A stretch of 54,732 nucleotides of DNA from Nemertoderma westbladi (Eukaryota > Xenacoelomorpha > Nemertodermatida > Nemertodermatidae), in the NCBI GenBank assembly GCA_032718475.1, contig JAUCBJ010006712.1, positions 1-54,732 of the forward strand. Reading direction: 5' to 3'. This document shows, piece after piece, positions 13,801-26,428 of this stretch. The notes beneath the pieces were generated by a model. It ran no database searches. It was given only the letters and a program-made list of their open reading frames with translations, and was not told the origin of the DNA. Made by a program: the position numbers and the translations under genes. Every line of letters begins with the position of its first letter. The stretch's first letter is position 1.

Positions 13801-16800
13801 TGCGTCACGTGTTGTACCAGCTGGGATGCGTTAATAAGAAGACAATGCATAAGTACGAGACAGGTAGGTGGTGTGTTCGGTTAATGGGTCACGTGTTGTA
13901 CCAGCTGGGATGCGTTAATAAGAAGACAATGCATAAGTACGAGACAGGTAGGTGGTGTGTTCGGTTAATGGGTCACGTGTTGTACCAGCTGGGATGCGTT
14001 AATAAGAAGACAATGCATAAGTACGAGACAGGTAGGTGGTGTGTTCGGTTAATGGGTCACGTGTTGTACCAGCTGGGATGCGTTAATAAGAAGACAATGC
14101 ATAAGTACGAGACGGGTAGGTGGTGTGTTCGGTTAATGGGTCACGTGTTGTACCAGCTGGGATGCGTTAATAAGAAGACAATGCATAAGTACGAGACAGG
14201 TAGGTGGTGTGTTCGGTTAATGGGTCACGTGTTGTACCAGCTGGGATGCGTTAATAAGAAGACAATGCATAAGTACGAGACAGGTAGGTGGTGTGTTCAG
14301 TTAATGGGTCACGTGTTGTACCAGCTGGGATGCGTTAATAAGAAGACAATGCATAAGTACGAGACAGGTAGGTGGTGTATTCGGTTAATAGGTCACGTGT
14401 TGTACCAGCTGGGATGCGTTAATAAGAAGACAATGCATAAGTACGAGACAGGTAGGTGGTGTGTTCGGTTAATGGGTCACGTGTTGTACCAGCTGGGATG
14501 CGTTAATAAGAAGACAATGCATAAGTACGAGACAGGTAGGTGGTGTGTTCGGTTAATGGGTCACGTGTTGTACCAGCTGGGATGCGTTCATAAGAAGACA
14601 ATGCATAAGTACGAGACAGGTAGGTGGTGTGTTCGGTTAATGGGTCACGTGTTGTACCAGCTGGGATGCGTTCATAAGAAGACAATGCATAAGTACAAGT
14701 ACAAGACAGGTAGGTGGTGTGTTCGGTTAATGGGTCACGTGTTGTACCAGCTGGGATGGATGCGTTAATAAGAAGACAATGCATAAGTACGAGACAGGTA
14801 GGTGGTGTGTTCGGTTAATGGGTCACGTGTTGTACCAGCTGGGATGCGTTCATAAGAAGACAATAAATAAGTACGAGACAGGTAGGTGGTGTGTTCGGTT
14901 AATGGGTCACGTGTTGTACCAGCTGGGATGCGTTAATAAGAAGACAATGCATAAGTACGAGACAGGTAGGTGGTGTGTTCGGTTAATGGGTCACGTGCTG
15001 TACCAGCTGGGATGCGTTAATAAGAAGACAATGCATAAGTACGAGACAGGTAGGTGGTGTGTTCGGTTAATGGGTCACGTGCTGTACCAGCTGGGATGCG
15101 TTAATAAGAAGACAATGCATAAGTACGAGACAGGTAGGTGGTGTGTTCGGTTAATGGGTCACGTGTTGTACCAGCTGGGATGCGTTAATAAGAAGACAAT
15201 GCATAAGTACGAGACGGGTAGGTGGTGTGTTCGGTTAATGGGTCACGTGTTGTACCAGCTGGGATGCGTTAATAAGAAGACAATGCATAAGTACGAGACA
15301 GGTAGGTGGTGTGTTCGGTTAATGGGTCACGTGTTGTACCAGCTGGGATGCGTTCATAAGAAGACAATGCATAAGTACGAGACAGGTAGGCGGTGTGTTC
15401 GGTTAATGGGTCACGTGTTGTACCAGCTGGGATGCGTTAATAAGAAGACAATGCATAAGTACGAGACAGGTAGGTGGTGTGTTCAGTTAATGGGTCACGT
15501 GTTGTACCAGCTGGGATGCGTTAATAAGAAGACAATGCATAAGTACGAGACAGGTAGGCGGTGTGTTCGGTTAATGGGTCACGTGTTGTACCAGCTGGGA
15601 TGCGTTAATAAGAAGACAATGCATAAGTACGAGACAGGTAGGTGGTGTGTTCGGTTAATGGGTCACGTGTTGTACCAGCTGGGATGCGTTAATAAGAAGA
15701 CAATGCATAAGTACGAGACAGGTAGGTGGTGTGTTCGGTTAATGGGTCACGTGTTGTACCAGCTGGGATGCGTTAATAAGAAGACAATGCATAAGTACGA
15801 GACAGGTAGGTGGTGTGTTCGGTTAATGGGTCACGTGTTGTACCAGCTGGGATGCGTTAATAAGAAGACAATGCATAAGTACGAGACAGGTAGGTGGTGT
15901 GTTCGGTTAATGGGTCACGTGTTGTACCAGCTGGGATGCGTTCATAAGAAGACAATGCATAAGTACGAGACAGGTAGGCGGTGTGTTCGGTTAATGGGTC
16001 ACGTGTTGTACCAGCTGGGATGCGTTAATATGAAGACAATGCATAAGTACGAGACAGGTAGGTGGTGTGTTCGGTTAATGGGTCACGTGTTGTACCAGCT
16101 GGGATGCGTTAATAAGAAGACAATGCATAAGTACGAGACAGGTAGGTGGTGTGTTCGGTTAATGGGTCACGTGTTGTACCAGCTGGGATGCGTTAATAAG
16201 AAGACAATGCATAAGTACGAGACAGGTAGGCGGTGTGTTCGGTTAATGGGTCACGTGTTGTACCAGCTGGGATGCGTTAATAAGAAGACAATGCATAAGT
16301 ACGAGACAGGTAGGTGGTGTGTTCGGTTAATGGGTCACGTGTTGTACCAGCTGGGATGCGTTAATAAGAAGACAATGCATAAGTACGAGACAGGTAGGTG
16401 GTGTGTTCGGTTAATGGGTCACGTGTTGTACCAGCTGGGATGCGTTAATATGACGACAATGCATAAGTACGAGACGGGTAGGTGGTGTGTTCGGTTAATG
16501 AGTCACGTGTTGTACCAGCTGGGATGCGTTAATATGACGACAATGCATAAGTACGAGACGGGTAGGTGGTGTGTTCGGTTAATGAGTCACGTGTTGTACC
16601 AGCTGGGATGCGTTAATAAGAAGACAATGCATAAGTACGAGACAGGTAGGTGGTGTGTTCAGTTAATGGGTCACGTGTTGTACCAGCTGGGATGCGTTAA
16701 TAAGAAGACAATGCATAAGTACGAGACAGGTAGGTGGTGTGTTCGGTTAATGGGTCACGTGTTGTACCAGCTGGGATGCGTTAATATGACGACAATGCAT

Positions 16801-19800
16801 AAGTACGAGACGGGTAGGTGGTGTGTTCGGTTAATGAGTCACGTGTTGTACCAGCTGGGATGCGTTAATAAGAAGACATTGCATAAGTACGAGACGGGTA
16901 GGTGGTGTGTTCGGTTAATGGGTCACGTGTTGTACCAGCTGGGATGCGTTAATAAGAAGACAATGCATAAGTACGAGGCAGGTAGGTGGTGTGTTCGGTT
17001 AATGGGTCACGTCTCACGTGTTGTACCAGCTGGGATGCGTTCATAAGAAGACAATGCATAAGTACGAGACAGGTAGGTGGTGTGTTCGGTTAATGGGTCA
17101 CGTGTTGTACCAGCTGGGATGCGTTAATAAGAAGACAATGCATAAGTACGAGACAGGTAGGTGGTGTGTTCGGTTAATGGGTCACGTGTTGTACCAGCTG
17201 GGATGCGTTAATAAGAAGACAATGCATAAGTACGAGACAGGTAGGTGGTGTGTTCGGTTAATGGGTCACGTGTTGTACCAGCTGGGATGCGTTAATAAGA
17301 AGACAATGCATAAGTACGAGACGGGTAGGTGGTGTGTTCGGTTAATGGGTCACGTGTTGTACCAGCTGGGATGCGTTAATAAGAAGACAATGCATAAGTA
17401 CGAGACAGGTAGGTGGTGTGTTCAGTTAATGGGTCACGTGTTGTACCAGCTGGGATGCGTTCATAAGAAGACAATGCATAAGTACGAGACAGGTAGGTGG
17501 TGTGTTCGGTTAATGGGTCACGTGTTGTACCAGCTGGGATGCGTTCATAAGAAGACAATGCATAAGTACGAGACAGGTAGGTGGTGTGTTCGGTTAATGG
17601 GTCACGTGTTGTACCAGCTGGGATGCGTTCATAAGAAGACAATGCATAAGTACGAGACAGGTAGGTGGTGTGTTCGGTTAATGGGTCAGGTGTTGTACCA
17701 GCTGGGATGCGATAATAAGAAGACAATGCATAAGTACGAGATAGGTAGGTGGTGTGTTCGGTTAATGGGTCACGTGTTGTACCAGCTGGGATGCGTTCAT
17801 AAGAAGACAATGCATAAGTACGAGATAGGTAGGTGGTGTGTTCGGTTAATGGGTCACGTGTTGTACCAGCTGGGATGCGTTAATAAGAAGACAATGCATA
17901 AGTACGAGATAGGTAGGTGGTGTGTTCGGTTAATGGGTCACGTGTTGTACCAGCTGGGAGGCGTTCATAAGAAGACAATGCATAAGTACGAGATAGGTAG
18001 GTGGTGTGTTCGGTTAATGGGTCACGTGTTGTACCAGCTGGGATGCGTTCATAAGAAGACAATGCATAAGTACGAGACAGGTAGGTGGTGTGTTCGGTTA
18101 ATGGGTCACGTGTTGTACCAGCTGGGATGCGTTCATAAGAAGACAATGCATAAGTACGAGATAGGTAGGTGGTGTGTTCGGTTAATGGGTCACGTGTTGT
18201 ACCAGCTGGGATGCGTTCATAAGAAGACAATGCATAAGTACGAGACAGGTAGGTGGTGTGTTCGGTTAATGGGTCACGTGTTGTACCAGCTGGGATGCGT
18301 TAATAAGATGACAATGCATAAGTACGAGACAGGTAGGTGGTGTGTTCGGTTAATGGGTCACGTGTTGTACCAGCTGGGATGCGTTAATAAGAAGACAATG
18401 CATAAGTACGAGACAGGTAGGCGGTGTGTTCGGTTAATGGGTCACGTGTTGTACCAGCTGGGATGCGTTAATAAGAAGACAATGCATAAGTACGAGACAG
18501 GTAGGTGGTGTGTTCAGTTAATGGGTCACGTGTTGTACCAGCTGGGATGCGTTAATATGAAGACAATGCATAAGTACGAGACAGGTAGGTGGTGTGTTCG
18601 GTTAATGGGTCAGGTGTTGTACCAGCTGGGATGCGTTCATAAGAAGACAATGCATAAGTACGAGACAGGTAGGTGGTGTGTTCGGTTAATGGGTCACGTG
18701 TTGTACCAGCTGGGATGCGTTAATAAGAAGATAATGCATAAGTACGAGACAGGTAGGTGGTGTGTTCGGTTAATGGGTCACGTGTTGTACCAGCTGGGAT
18801 GCGTTCATAAGAAGACAATGCATAAGTACGAGACAGGTAGGTGGTGTGTTCAGTTAATGGGTCACGTGTTGTACCAGCTGGGATGCGTTAATATGAAGAC
18901 AATGCATAAGTACGAGACAGGTAGGTGGTGTGTTCAGTTAATGGGTCACGTGTTGTACCAGCTGGGATGCGTTAATATGAAGACAATGCATAAGTACGAG
19001 ACAGGTAGGTGGTGTGTTCGGTTAATGGGTCACGTGTTGTACCAGCTGGGATGCGTTAATAAGAAGACAATGCATAAGTACGAGACAGGTAGGTGGTGTG
19101 TTCGGTTAATGGGTCACGTGTTGTACCAGCTGGGATGCGTTAATAAGAAGACAATGCATAAGTACGAGACAGGTAGGCGGTGTGTTCGGTTAATGGGTCA
19201 CGTGTTGTACCAGCTGGGATGCGTTCATAAGAAGACAATGCATAAGTACGAGACAGGTAGGTGGTGTGTTCGGTTAATGGGTCACGTGTTGTACCAGCTG
19301 GGATGCGTTCATAAGAAGACAATGCATAAGTACGAGACAGGTAGGTGGTGTGTTCGGTTAATGCGTCACGTGTTGTACCAGCTGGGATGCGTTAATAAGA
19401 AGACAATGCATAAGTACGAGACAGGTAGGTGGTGTGTTTGGTTAATGGGTCACGTGTTGTACCAGCTGGGATGCGTTAATAAGAAGACAATGCATAAGTA
19501 CGAGACAGGTAGGTGGTGTGTTCGGTTAATGGGTCACGTGTTGTACCAGCTGGGATGCGTTCATAAGAAGACAATGCATAAGTACGAGACAGGTAGGTGG
19601 TGTGTTCGGTTAATGGGTCACGTGTTGTACCAGCTGGGATGCGTTAATAAGAAGACAATGCATAAGTACGAGACAGGTAGGTGGTGTGTTCGGTTAATGG
19701 GTCACGTGTTGTACCAGCTGGGATGCGTTAATAAGAAGACAATGCATAAGTACGAGACAGGTAGGTGGTGTGTTCGGTTAATGGGTCACGTGTTGTACCA

Positions 19801-20430
19801 GCTGGGATGCGTTAATAAGAAGACAATGCATAAGTACGAGACAGGTAGGTGGTGTGTTCGGTTAATGGGTCACGTGTTGTACCAGCTGGGATGCGTTAAT
19901 AAGAAGACAATGCATAAGTACGAGACAGGTAGGTGGTGTGTTCGGTTAATGGGTCACATGTTGTACCAGCTGGGATGCGTTAATAAGAAGACAATGCATA
20001 AGTACGAGACAGGTAGGTGGTGTGTTCGGTTAATGGGTCACGTGTTGTACCAGCTGGGATGCGTTAATAAGAAGACAATGCATAAGTACGAGACAGGTAG
20101 GTGGTGTGTTCGGTTAATGGGTCACGTGTTGTACCAGCTGGGATGCGTTAATAAGAAGACAATGCATAAGTACGAGACAGGTAGGTGGTGTGTTCGGTTA
20201 ATGGGTCACGTGTTGTACCAGCTGGGATGCGTTAATAAGAAGACAATGCATAAGTACGAGACAGGTAGGTGGTGTGTTCGGTTAATGGGTCACGTGTTGT
20301 ACCAGCTGGGATGCGTTCATAAGAAGACAATAAATAAGTACGAGACAGGTAGGTGGTGTGTTCGGTTAATGGGTCACGTGTTGTACCAGCTGGGATGCGT
20401 TAATAAGAAGACAATGCATAAGTACGAGAC

Positions 20431-20438
20431 AGGTAGGT
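20431..20438 (+). repeat. Left 8-bp target site duplication of the hAT insertion (AGGTAGGT)
   Basis: AGGTAGGT occurs at 20431-20438 and again at 24054-24061, directly flanking the transposon ends. Removing the element and one copy rebuilds an uninterrupted array unit, GAGACAGGTAGGTGGTGTG. Eight bases is the hAT superfamily duplication length. The target is the array's splice-donor motif, AG|GTAGGT. Confidence 0.92.
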
Positions 20439-20821
20439 TAAAGTGTTTCATTTTAAAAAAAGTTTGAATTTTGCATGTGCTCATGGCTAATCTTGGTCAT
20501 TGACCCACACTGACTTAAAAATTATATTGAAGCAACTTCTGAAAGTGAATTTTTCAGATGGAGCATAACCCATAGTGTTTTTCAATTTGACCGCGATACG
20601 GAATAATGTTCCGATACGATATAAAGAATGTGATAGAAGATTTACATGAGTCTCTAACATCTAATGATGCATAATTGTAAACCTTTTGATTCAAAAATGA
20701 GCTTTCTGATAACATGAGTACAAATATGTAATTTGTAATACGTTTAAATACGTTTACTATTTAAACAAGTGACTGACAGTCTTACAGTTTGTAAAGATAT
20801 CAATTTGTATTATTTAGTTGA

Positions 20822-22733
20822 TTAAGCGAATGAAGACTTAGTAAAGGTTGTGTTTAGTCTTTTATTCTCATCAGCAACAACCAACAATGCCTGTAACATT
20901 TCCTCATCTGTAGTTATGCCACTTTTAATAAACTTTGATACAGCTCCAACACCTCGTTCAGCTGGATCATTAACTACAGTCACCTTGTCTATAATCATTT
21001 TAGCATGTTTATATTCTGAGCTAGATGGCCAGTCAGGTTTAGTGAAAAATGATGTGTCGATCTTCAACTTCTTAAATAGAAACAAACTCCTCTTCGAAAC
21101 AAACTCAGGCAGCTTTTTGTCTACTGCTGACCCTGCGATACCTGCACTGACTCTCACAGATCTCACTGATGGTTGAGCATCATCTATATCAAGAGCATCC
21201 AACATTGCCTTCTTCTCTTCAATAGTTACTTTATCTGAGAATAGGGAAAGGCACACTAGTTCACTACTCAAATACCATAAGTGACGATTTAAGGCTTTCA
21301 TGGCAGTTGTGGCAACTGTTGTATTTACCTTCTCATATTCCTTCAAATCTCTTAGCATTAACAGATCGTTAATTGGAGCATCAGCAGCTGACATACACTG
21401 GAGCCAGTACTTTGCATACACGAATACAACAAACATCACGAAATTTCTAAGAGAGTCTTCCTCCTTCGCTGTGATTAGCTTGCTCTCTCTTAGCTGGTTT
21501 CGAAATAAGTACATTAGCATGCTGTAATTGGCCTTTGCCATCCAGCGGGCATCACTCACAGCACCTGGTCTTGTAAATTGTACCTGATTGCTGCTCCTTG
21601 GAACCTCAGCACCTAGTACAGTCAAAGCTAATTCCAGAAGTACTTTGTAATCATTTCTTGGTTGTTTCACAAGAAGCATTGGTTCTAACAAAGTCACTGC
21701 TTCCGAAATAAGTGTTTTATCCACAGTTACATTATCATCATGAGTTAGGGTTGAGTAGTCATTCAGAATCAAGTGGTCCCAGTTTGATTGGAATCGTTTA
21801 AACAACAGTATTTCAGGCCCTGAGCTCGCTGGAAATTTACAGGCATTCTGGAAAACATCTCCAAGAACAACTTCCATGATATGATGACGACATGCCAGGT
21901 TAAGAAGTTCTCTATTTAGCTTTTGTTCTAGGATAACACATGCTCCTCTACCTGCTCCTGTGTTAGAAGATGTTGTATCGAAACACATCCCTTCAACCTT
22001 ATCAGCAATATCTCTAGCATTGAGTGCTATCAGTGTAGCTTCAGCCTGTGCTAAACCAGTTCCACTGCTAACCTTTGGTGCAGATATCATTTCTGAAAAA
22101 GTCTCAGGTACATTATCAGTATCCAATTTAACACCAGTTATTATCACAGGTATTCTATCAATTTTGCCAGTAAAACCCTTTCCGAGGTTTGGGAGAATTT
22201 TCCCGTCCCAGTGAACTATACAGGGATCTGGACATCGATCTTTAAATGTTTCCACAATTCTAGATGCATTCTCTATACGATTCTTCACCCGGTGTCTGTA
22301 TACAGTTGAATGGGAAGCCGATTTAAAATTCGAGACATCACAGCTTAAGCTTTTGGAAACAGTTGCACTTAGTGTCCATAACTGGCGAGTACTTATTGCA
22401 TGTCTATCTGCCAAGCTGTATACTTCCGGAGACAGAAACTTCGACTTCTTTGGAGCATCAGAATCAGGCGTTTTTGAAACTGTCTTAGCGATGTAATCGC
22501 TGGCAATGAAGTCAGGATCATCTTCATCAGTCTGAGAACTCTCGCAAGATGAACTTGTTGCAATGTCTTCATTAATACTACATATCACCTCACCTTCGTT
22601 GCTATCATTACTTCTAGTTCGTTTCAATCTACGTTGTCTCTGTAAATCGCGAAAAACATCCTCCCAATCGATGCCAGACGATCCTAACACCATTTTTCCT
22701 TTCCTGACTCCTCTTTGATCCAACAGAAAATTC
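20822..22733 (-). CDS. hAT-type transposase, exon 2 (main catalytic part)
   Basis: This exon encodes residues 144-779 of the spliced protein and completes codon 143 with its first base. It starts with an acidic, serine-rich and basic stretch. A likely RNase H-fold catalytic core follows: Asp in HWDGK (about 319), Asp in CFDTTSSNTG (about 395), a CxxH-type ACRHH (424-427), the RW pair in DARWMAK (about 539-540) and a C-terminal Glu in NDPAERGV (about 735). The D-D-CxxH-RW-E order matches hAT transposases, which cut and paste via hairpin intermediates. The terminal repeats and 8-bp duplication support this independently. An acceptor, TATTTAG, precedes 22733. Without splicing, the first ATG would be at 22693. 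I did not identify the hAT family. Domesticated status is unlikely because the element still has its ends. Confidence 0.88.
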
Positions 22734-23015
22734 CTAAATATGTATAATAAGCAAAAATAAGGACGGTGTATTACTTACACAATAATATAATGCGTGTTGT
22801 ATATTAAATTGATATATATATATATGTTATGTTCATGATGTTACATGAATAATGATAATTATGAATTTTATACCAAAAAGAGTTTTTAAAAGGTATATAA
22901 ATCTATAAGTTTATGCGTTTCTATTAAATGGTAGCTATTGCTGGTCATTAATATAACTCAATTCAGATATGATTTCAGTCCAACCAAACACCAACAAATA
23001 CTGCTTAATACTTAC

Positions 23016-23443
23016 TTGTCTTCTTCAATCTTGATAAGTTTCAACGCATTTGTTTTAGCAACATCGAATAACAAAGACATTTTTGTTTGAAATTCAACCA
23101 GTTTGTCCTTGGTAGATGCTGAAGGGTCACGGCGAGACACAGTCTTCTTTAGTTTGTTATATTCGTCATATAACTTGGTCAGCACTCTAACAATATTCTT
23201 GTGATCTTGAACTGGTATTTTGGCATTATTCCAAACAATGATGGTGTTGGTAGCCGTGGCTGCTATTCCATTTGATAGGTATCCTTTGGACTTACCACCA
23301 GGGCCTTCTTTTTGTCTTAAAAACAGTACGGATTTCAGTACTTCAGCATTAGTTGGCAGTTGTCTTGTCTTTGCTGGATTGAAATCGGTACAGGACCCAA
23401 GTAACCATTCTGTTACATCAGATCGCAAATGCAATGCTGACAT
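23016..23443 (-). CDS. hAT-type transposase, exon 1 (N-terminal region)
   Basis: It opens with ATG at 23443 (MSALHLRSDVTEWLLGSC) and gives 142 codons plus two bases. The donor GACAA|GTAAGT is near-consensus. A 282-bp intron (22734-23015) ends in TTTAG. Joining gives EDKNFLLDQRG, continuous with exon 2. The region contains NPAKTRQLPTNAEVLK and a lysine-rich, probably coiled-coil or helical C-terminal half. No BED zinc finger is visible, so its DNA-binding mode is unclear. Position inside the transposon and the frame-preserving splice link it to the catalytic exon. Confidence 0.8.
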
Positions 23444-24053
23444 TGTCCAGTATTATAGTATTAATCTTTGTATTATACTGTTATATTAATAAATTATTAT
23501 TTATATTAATAAGTGTACCGGTATATGATGTTTGAAGGGTGGAGTAGCAGTAGGCCTACTAAGTACAGCAGTAGAACTACAATATTGCTGTGGAGGTTGC
23601 TTATTTCAGTACCTGCAGTAGGTATAGACAAGGAACATAAATTCAGCAATTAGGAAATGAACGAATACAGTGTCTGTGTAATGTGCCAGTTCATGTCAGT
23701 GTATGCATGGCCTTCGGAGTGGCTGGGTTGAGCAAATCTTGACAAAGACTGAATTTTGACTTAAATTTCGCATGCTCTCTATCTAATTTGATCATTATTT
23801 TTCAAATGAGCTCAAATTTCGATTCATTGCTCTTCCTGATGTGATTTACCTAAAATTACAACCATCGCGTAGCCATATTATCCCATCGCTCGAAATGTCA
23901 ATCTTCAAGAGGCTTGCTCTATCTGAAAAATTAAGTTTGAGACCTACTTGTAATGATTTTTTTTGCTCAAATAGGTGTAATGCACCAAACTAGCCTTGAG
24001 GAAATAGAAAATTCCAAGATTTTTTTTTCGTCTATAGGAAGTGAAACACTCTA

Positions 24054-24061
24054 AGGTAGGT
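24054..24061 (+). repeat. Right 8-bp target site duplication of the hAT insertion (AGGTAGGT)
   Basis: This is an exact copy of 20431-20438. The array resumes in phase with the next base (GGTGTGTTCGG), so insertion lost no array sequence. Confidence 0.92.
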
Positions 24062-24243
24062 GGTGTGTTCGGTTAATGGGTCACGTGTTGTACCAGCTGG
24101 GATGCGTTCATAAGAAGACAATAAATAAGTACGAGACAGGTAGGTGGTGTGTTCGGTTAATGGGTCACGTGTTGTACCAGCTGGGATGCGTTAATAAGAA
24201 GACAATGCATAAGTACGAGACAGGTAGGTGGTGTGTTCGGTTA

Positions 24244-26428
24244 ATGGGTCACGTGTTGTACCAGCTGGGATGCGTTCATAAGAAGACAATAAATAAGTAC
24301 GAGACAGGTAGGTGGTGTGTTCGGTTAATGGGTCACGTGTTGTACCAGCTGGGATGCGTTAATAAGAAGACAATGCATAAGTACGAGACAGGTAGGTGGT
24401 GTGTTCGGTTAATGGGTCACGTGCTGTACCAGCTGGGATGCGTTAATAAGAAGACAATGCATAAGTACGAGACTGGTAGGTGGTGTGTTCGGTTAATGGG
24501 TCACGTGCTGTACCAGCTGGGATGCGTTAATAAGAAGACAATGCATAAGTACGAGACAGGTAGGTGGTGTGTTCGGTTAATGGGTCACGTGTTGTACCAG
24601 CTGGGATGCGTTAATAAGAAGACAATGCATAAGTACGAGACGGGTAGGTGGTGTGTTCGGTTAATGGGTCACGTGTTGTACCAGCTGGGATGCGTTCATA
24701 AGAAAACAATGCATAAGTACGAGACAGGTAGGCGGTGTGTTCGGTTAATGGGTCACGTGTTGTACCAGCTGGGATGCGTTAATAAGAAGACAATGCATAA
24801 GTACGAGACAGGTAGGTGGTGTGTTCGGTTAATGGGTCACGTGTTGTACCAGCTGGGATGCGTTCATAAGAAGACAATGCATAAGTACGAGACAGGTAGG
24901 CGGTGTGTTCGGTTAATGGGTCACGTGTTGTACCAGCTGGGATGCGTTAATAAGAAGACAATGCATAAGTACGAGACAGGTAGGTGGTGTGTTCAGTTAA
25001 TGGGTCACGTGTTGTACCAGCTGGGATGCGTTAATAAGAAGACAATGCATAAGTACGAGACAGGTAGGCGGTGTGTTCGGTTAATGGGTCACGTGTTGTA
25101 CCAGCTGGGATGCGTTAATAAGAAGACAATGCATAAGTACGAGACAGGTAGGTGGTGTGTTCGGTTAATGGGTCACGTGTTGTACCAGCTGGGATGCGTT
25201 AATAAGAAGACAATGCATAAGTACGAGACAGGTAGGTGGTGTGTTCGGTTAATGGGTCACGTGTTGTACCAGCTGGGATGCGTTAATAAGAAGACAATGC
25301 ATAAGTACGAGACAGGTAGGTGGTGTGTTCAGTTAATGGGTCACGTGTTGTACCAGCTGGGATGCGTTCATAAGAAGACAATGCATAAGTACGAGACAGG
25401 TAGGTGGTGTGTTCGGTTAATGGGTCACGTGTTGTACCAGCTGGGATGCGTTCATAAGAAGACAATAAATAAGTACGAGACAGGTAGGTGGTGTGTTCGG
25501 TTAATGGGTCACGTGTTGTACCAGCTGGGATGCGTTAATAAGAAGACAATGCATAAGTACGAGACAGGTAGGTGGTGTGTTCGGTTAATGGGTCACGTGC
25601 TGTACCAGCTGGGATGCGTTAATAAGAAGACAATGCATAAGTACGAGACTGGTAGGTGGTGTGTTCGGTTAATGGGTCACGTGCTGTACCAGCTGGGATG
25701 CGTTAATAAGAAGACAATGCATAAGTACGAGACAGGTAGGTGGTGTGTTCGGTTAATGGGTCACGTGTTGTACCAGCTGGGATGCGTTAATAAGAAGACA
25801 ATGCATAAGTACGAGACGGGTAGGTGGTGTGTTCGGTTAATGGGTCACGTGTTGTACCAGCTGGGATGCGTTCATAAGAAGACAATGCATAAGTACGAGA
25901 CAGGTAGGCGGTGTGTTCGGTTAATGGGTCACGTGTTGTACCAGCTGGGATGCGTTAATAAGAAGACAATGCATAAGTACGAGACAGGTAGGTGGTGTGT
26001 TCGGTTAATGGGTCACGTGTTGTACCAGCTGGGATGCGTTCATAAGAAGACAATGCATAAGTACGAGACAGGTAGGCGGTGTGTTCGGTTAATGGGTCAC
26101 GTGTTGTACCAGCTGGGATGCGTTAATAAGAAGACAATGCATAAGTACGAGACAGGTAGGTGGTGTGTTCAGTTAATGGGTCACGTGTTGTACCAGCTGG
26201 GATGCGTTAATAAGAAGACAATGCATAAGTACGAGACAGGTAGGCGGTGTGTTCGGTTAATGGGTCACGTGTTGTACCAGCTGGGATGCGTTAATAAGAA
26301 GACAATGCATAAGTACGAGACAGGTAGGTGGTGTGTTCGGTTAATGGGTCACGTGTTGTACCAGCTGGGATGCGTTAATAAGAAGACAATGCATAAGTAC
26401 GAGACAGGTAGGTGGTGTGTTCGGTTAA
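24244..26428 (+). repeat. Higher-order repeat: 14-unit block (1176 bp) in near-complete tandem duplicate
   Basis: Rare markers recur exactly 1176 bp (14 x 84) apart. GAGACTGG has its variant T at 24474 and 25650. CACGTGCTG has its variant C at 24424 and 25600. The order of ATAAAT, CACGTGCTG, GAGACGGG, GTAGGCGG and TTCAG units is the same in both copies for about 12 consecutive units. A related order is seen near 14820-15900 in the left part. Confidence 0.85.

Larger units (their letters stand above)
3661..20438 (+). repeat. 84-bp tandem array, left part (about 200 units), made of the HBS1L exon-1/intron boundary
   Basis: Each unit is 67 bp of exon end (from TTAATGGGTCACGTG to GAGACAG) plus 17 bp of intron start (GTAGGTGGTGTGTTCGG). 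It translates as a 28-residue period containing GHVLYQLGC, KYET and GRWCVR. Unit 1 is the genuine HBS1L exon. Recurrent variants are AAT/CAT, AAG/ATG, ATGCAT/ATAAAT, CGG/CAG, ACA/ATA/ACG and TGG/CGG. Rare units have indels: a 20-bp deletion near 3910, a second such unit near 4055, CACGCACGTG near 4725 and 11537, +2 bp near 7305 and 7475, +6 bp near 14695, and an extra GTCTCAC near 17010. Long ORFs across it (for example 4729-7326, 7496-11566, 17018-20467) follow from the unit being a multiple of three. They should not be taken as genes. Confidence 0.98.
20439..24053 (-). mobile_element. Complete hAT-superfamily DNA transposon (3615 bp) inserted in the array
   Basis: The left end is TAAAGTGTTTCATTTT. 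The right end, read inward, is TAGAGTGTTTCACTTC: 16-bp terminal inverted repeats with 3 mismatches, both fitting the hAT YARNG start. An 8-bp duplication, AGGTAGGT, flanks it. Inside is a two-exon transposase on the - strand (23443-23016 and 22733-20822) with no stop or frameshift, so the insertion looks young and possibly autonomous. The stretches 20439-20821 and 23444-24053 are AT-rich with no other gene visible. They would hold the element's 3' region and its promoter/5' leader. The element lies antisense to HBS1L within its intron. Confidence 0.9.

Noticed and set aside
22693-22723. Transposase starting at a non-ATG codon at 22723 or at ATG 22693
   Set aside because: A consensus donor at 23015 and acceptor at 22734 join an upstream ATG exon in frame, so the true start is more likely 23443.
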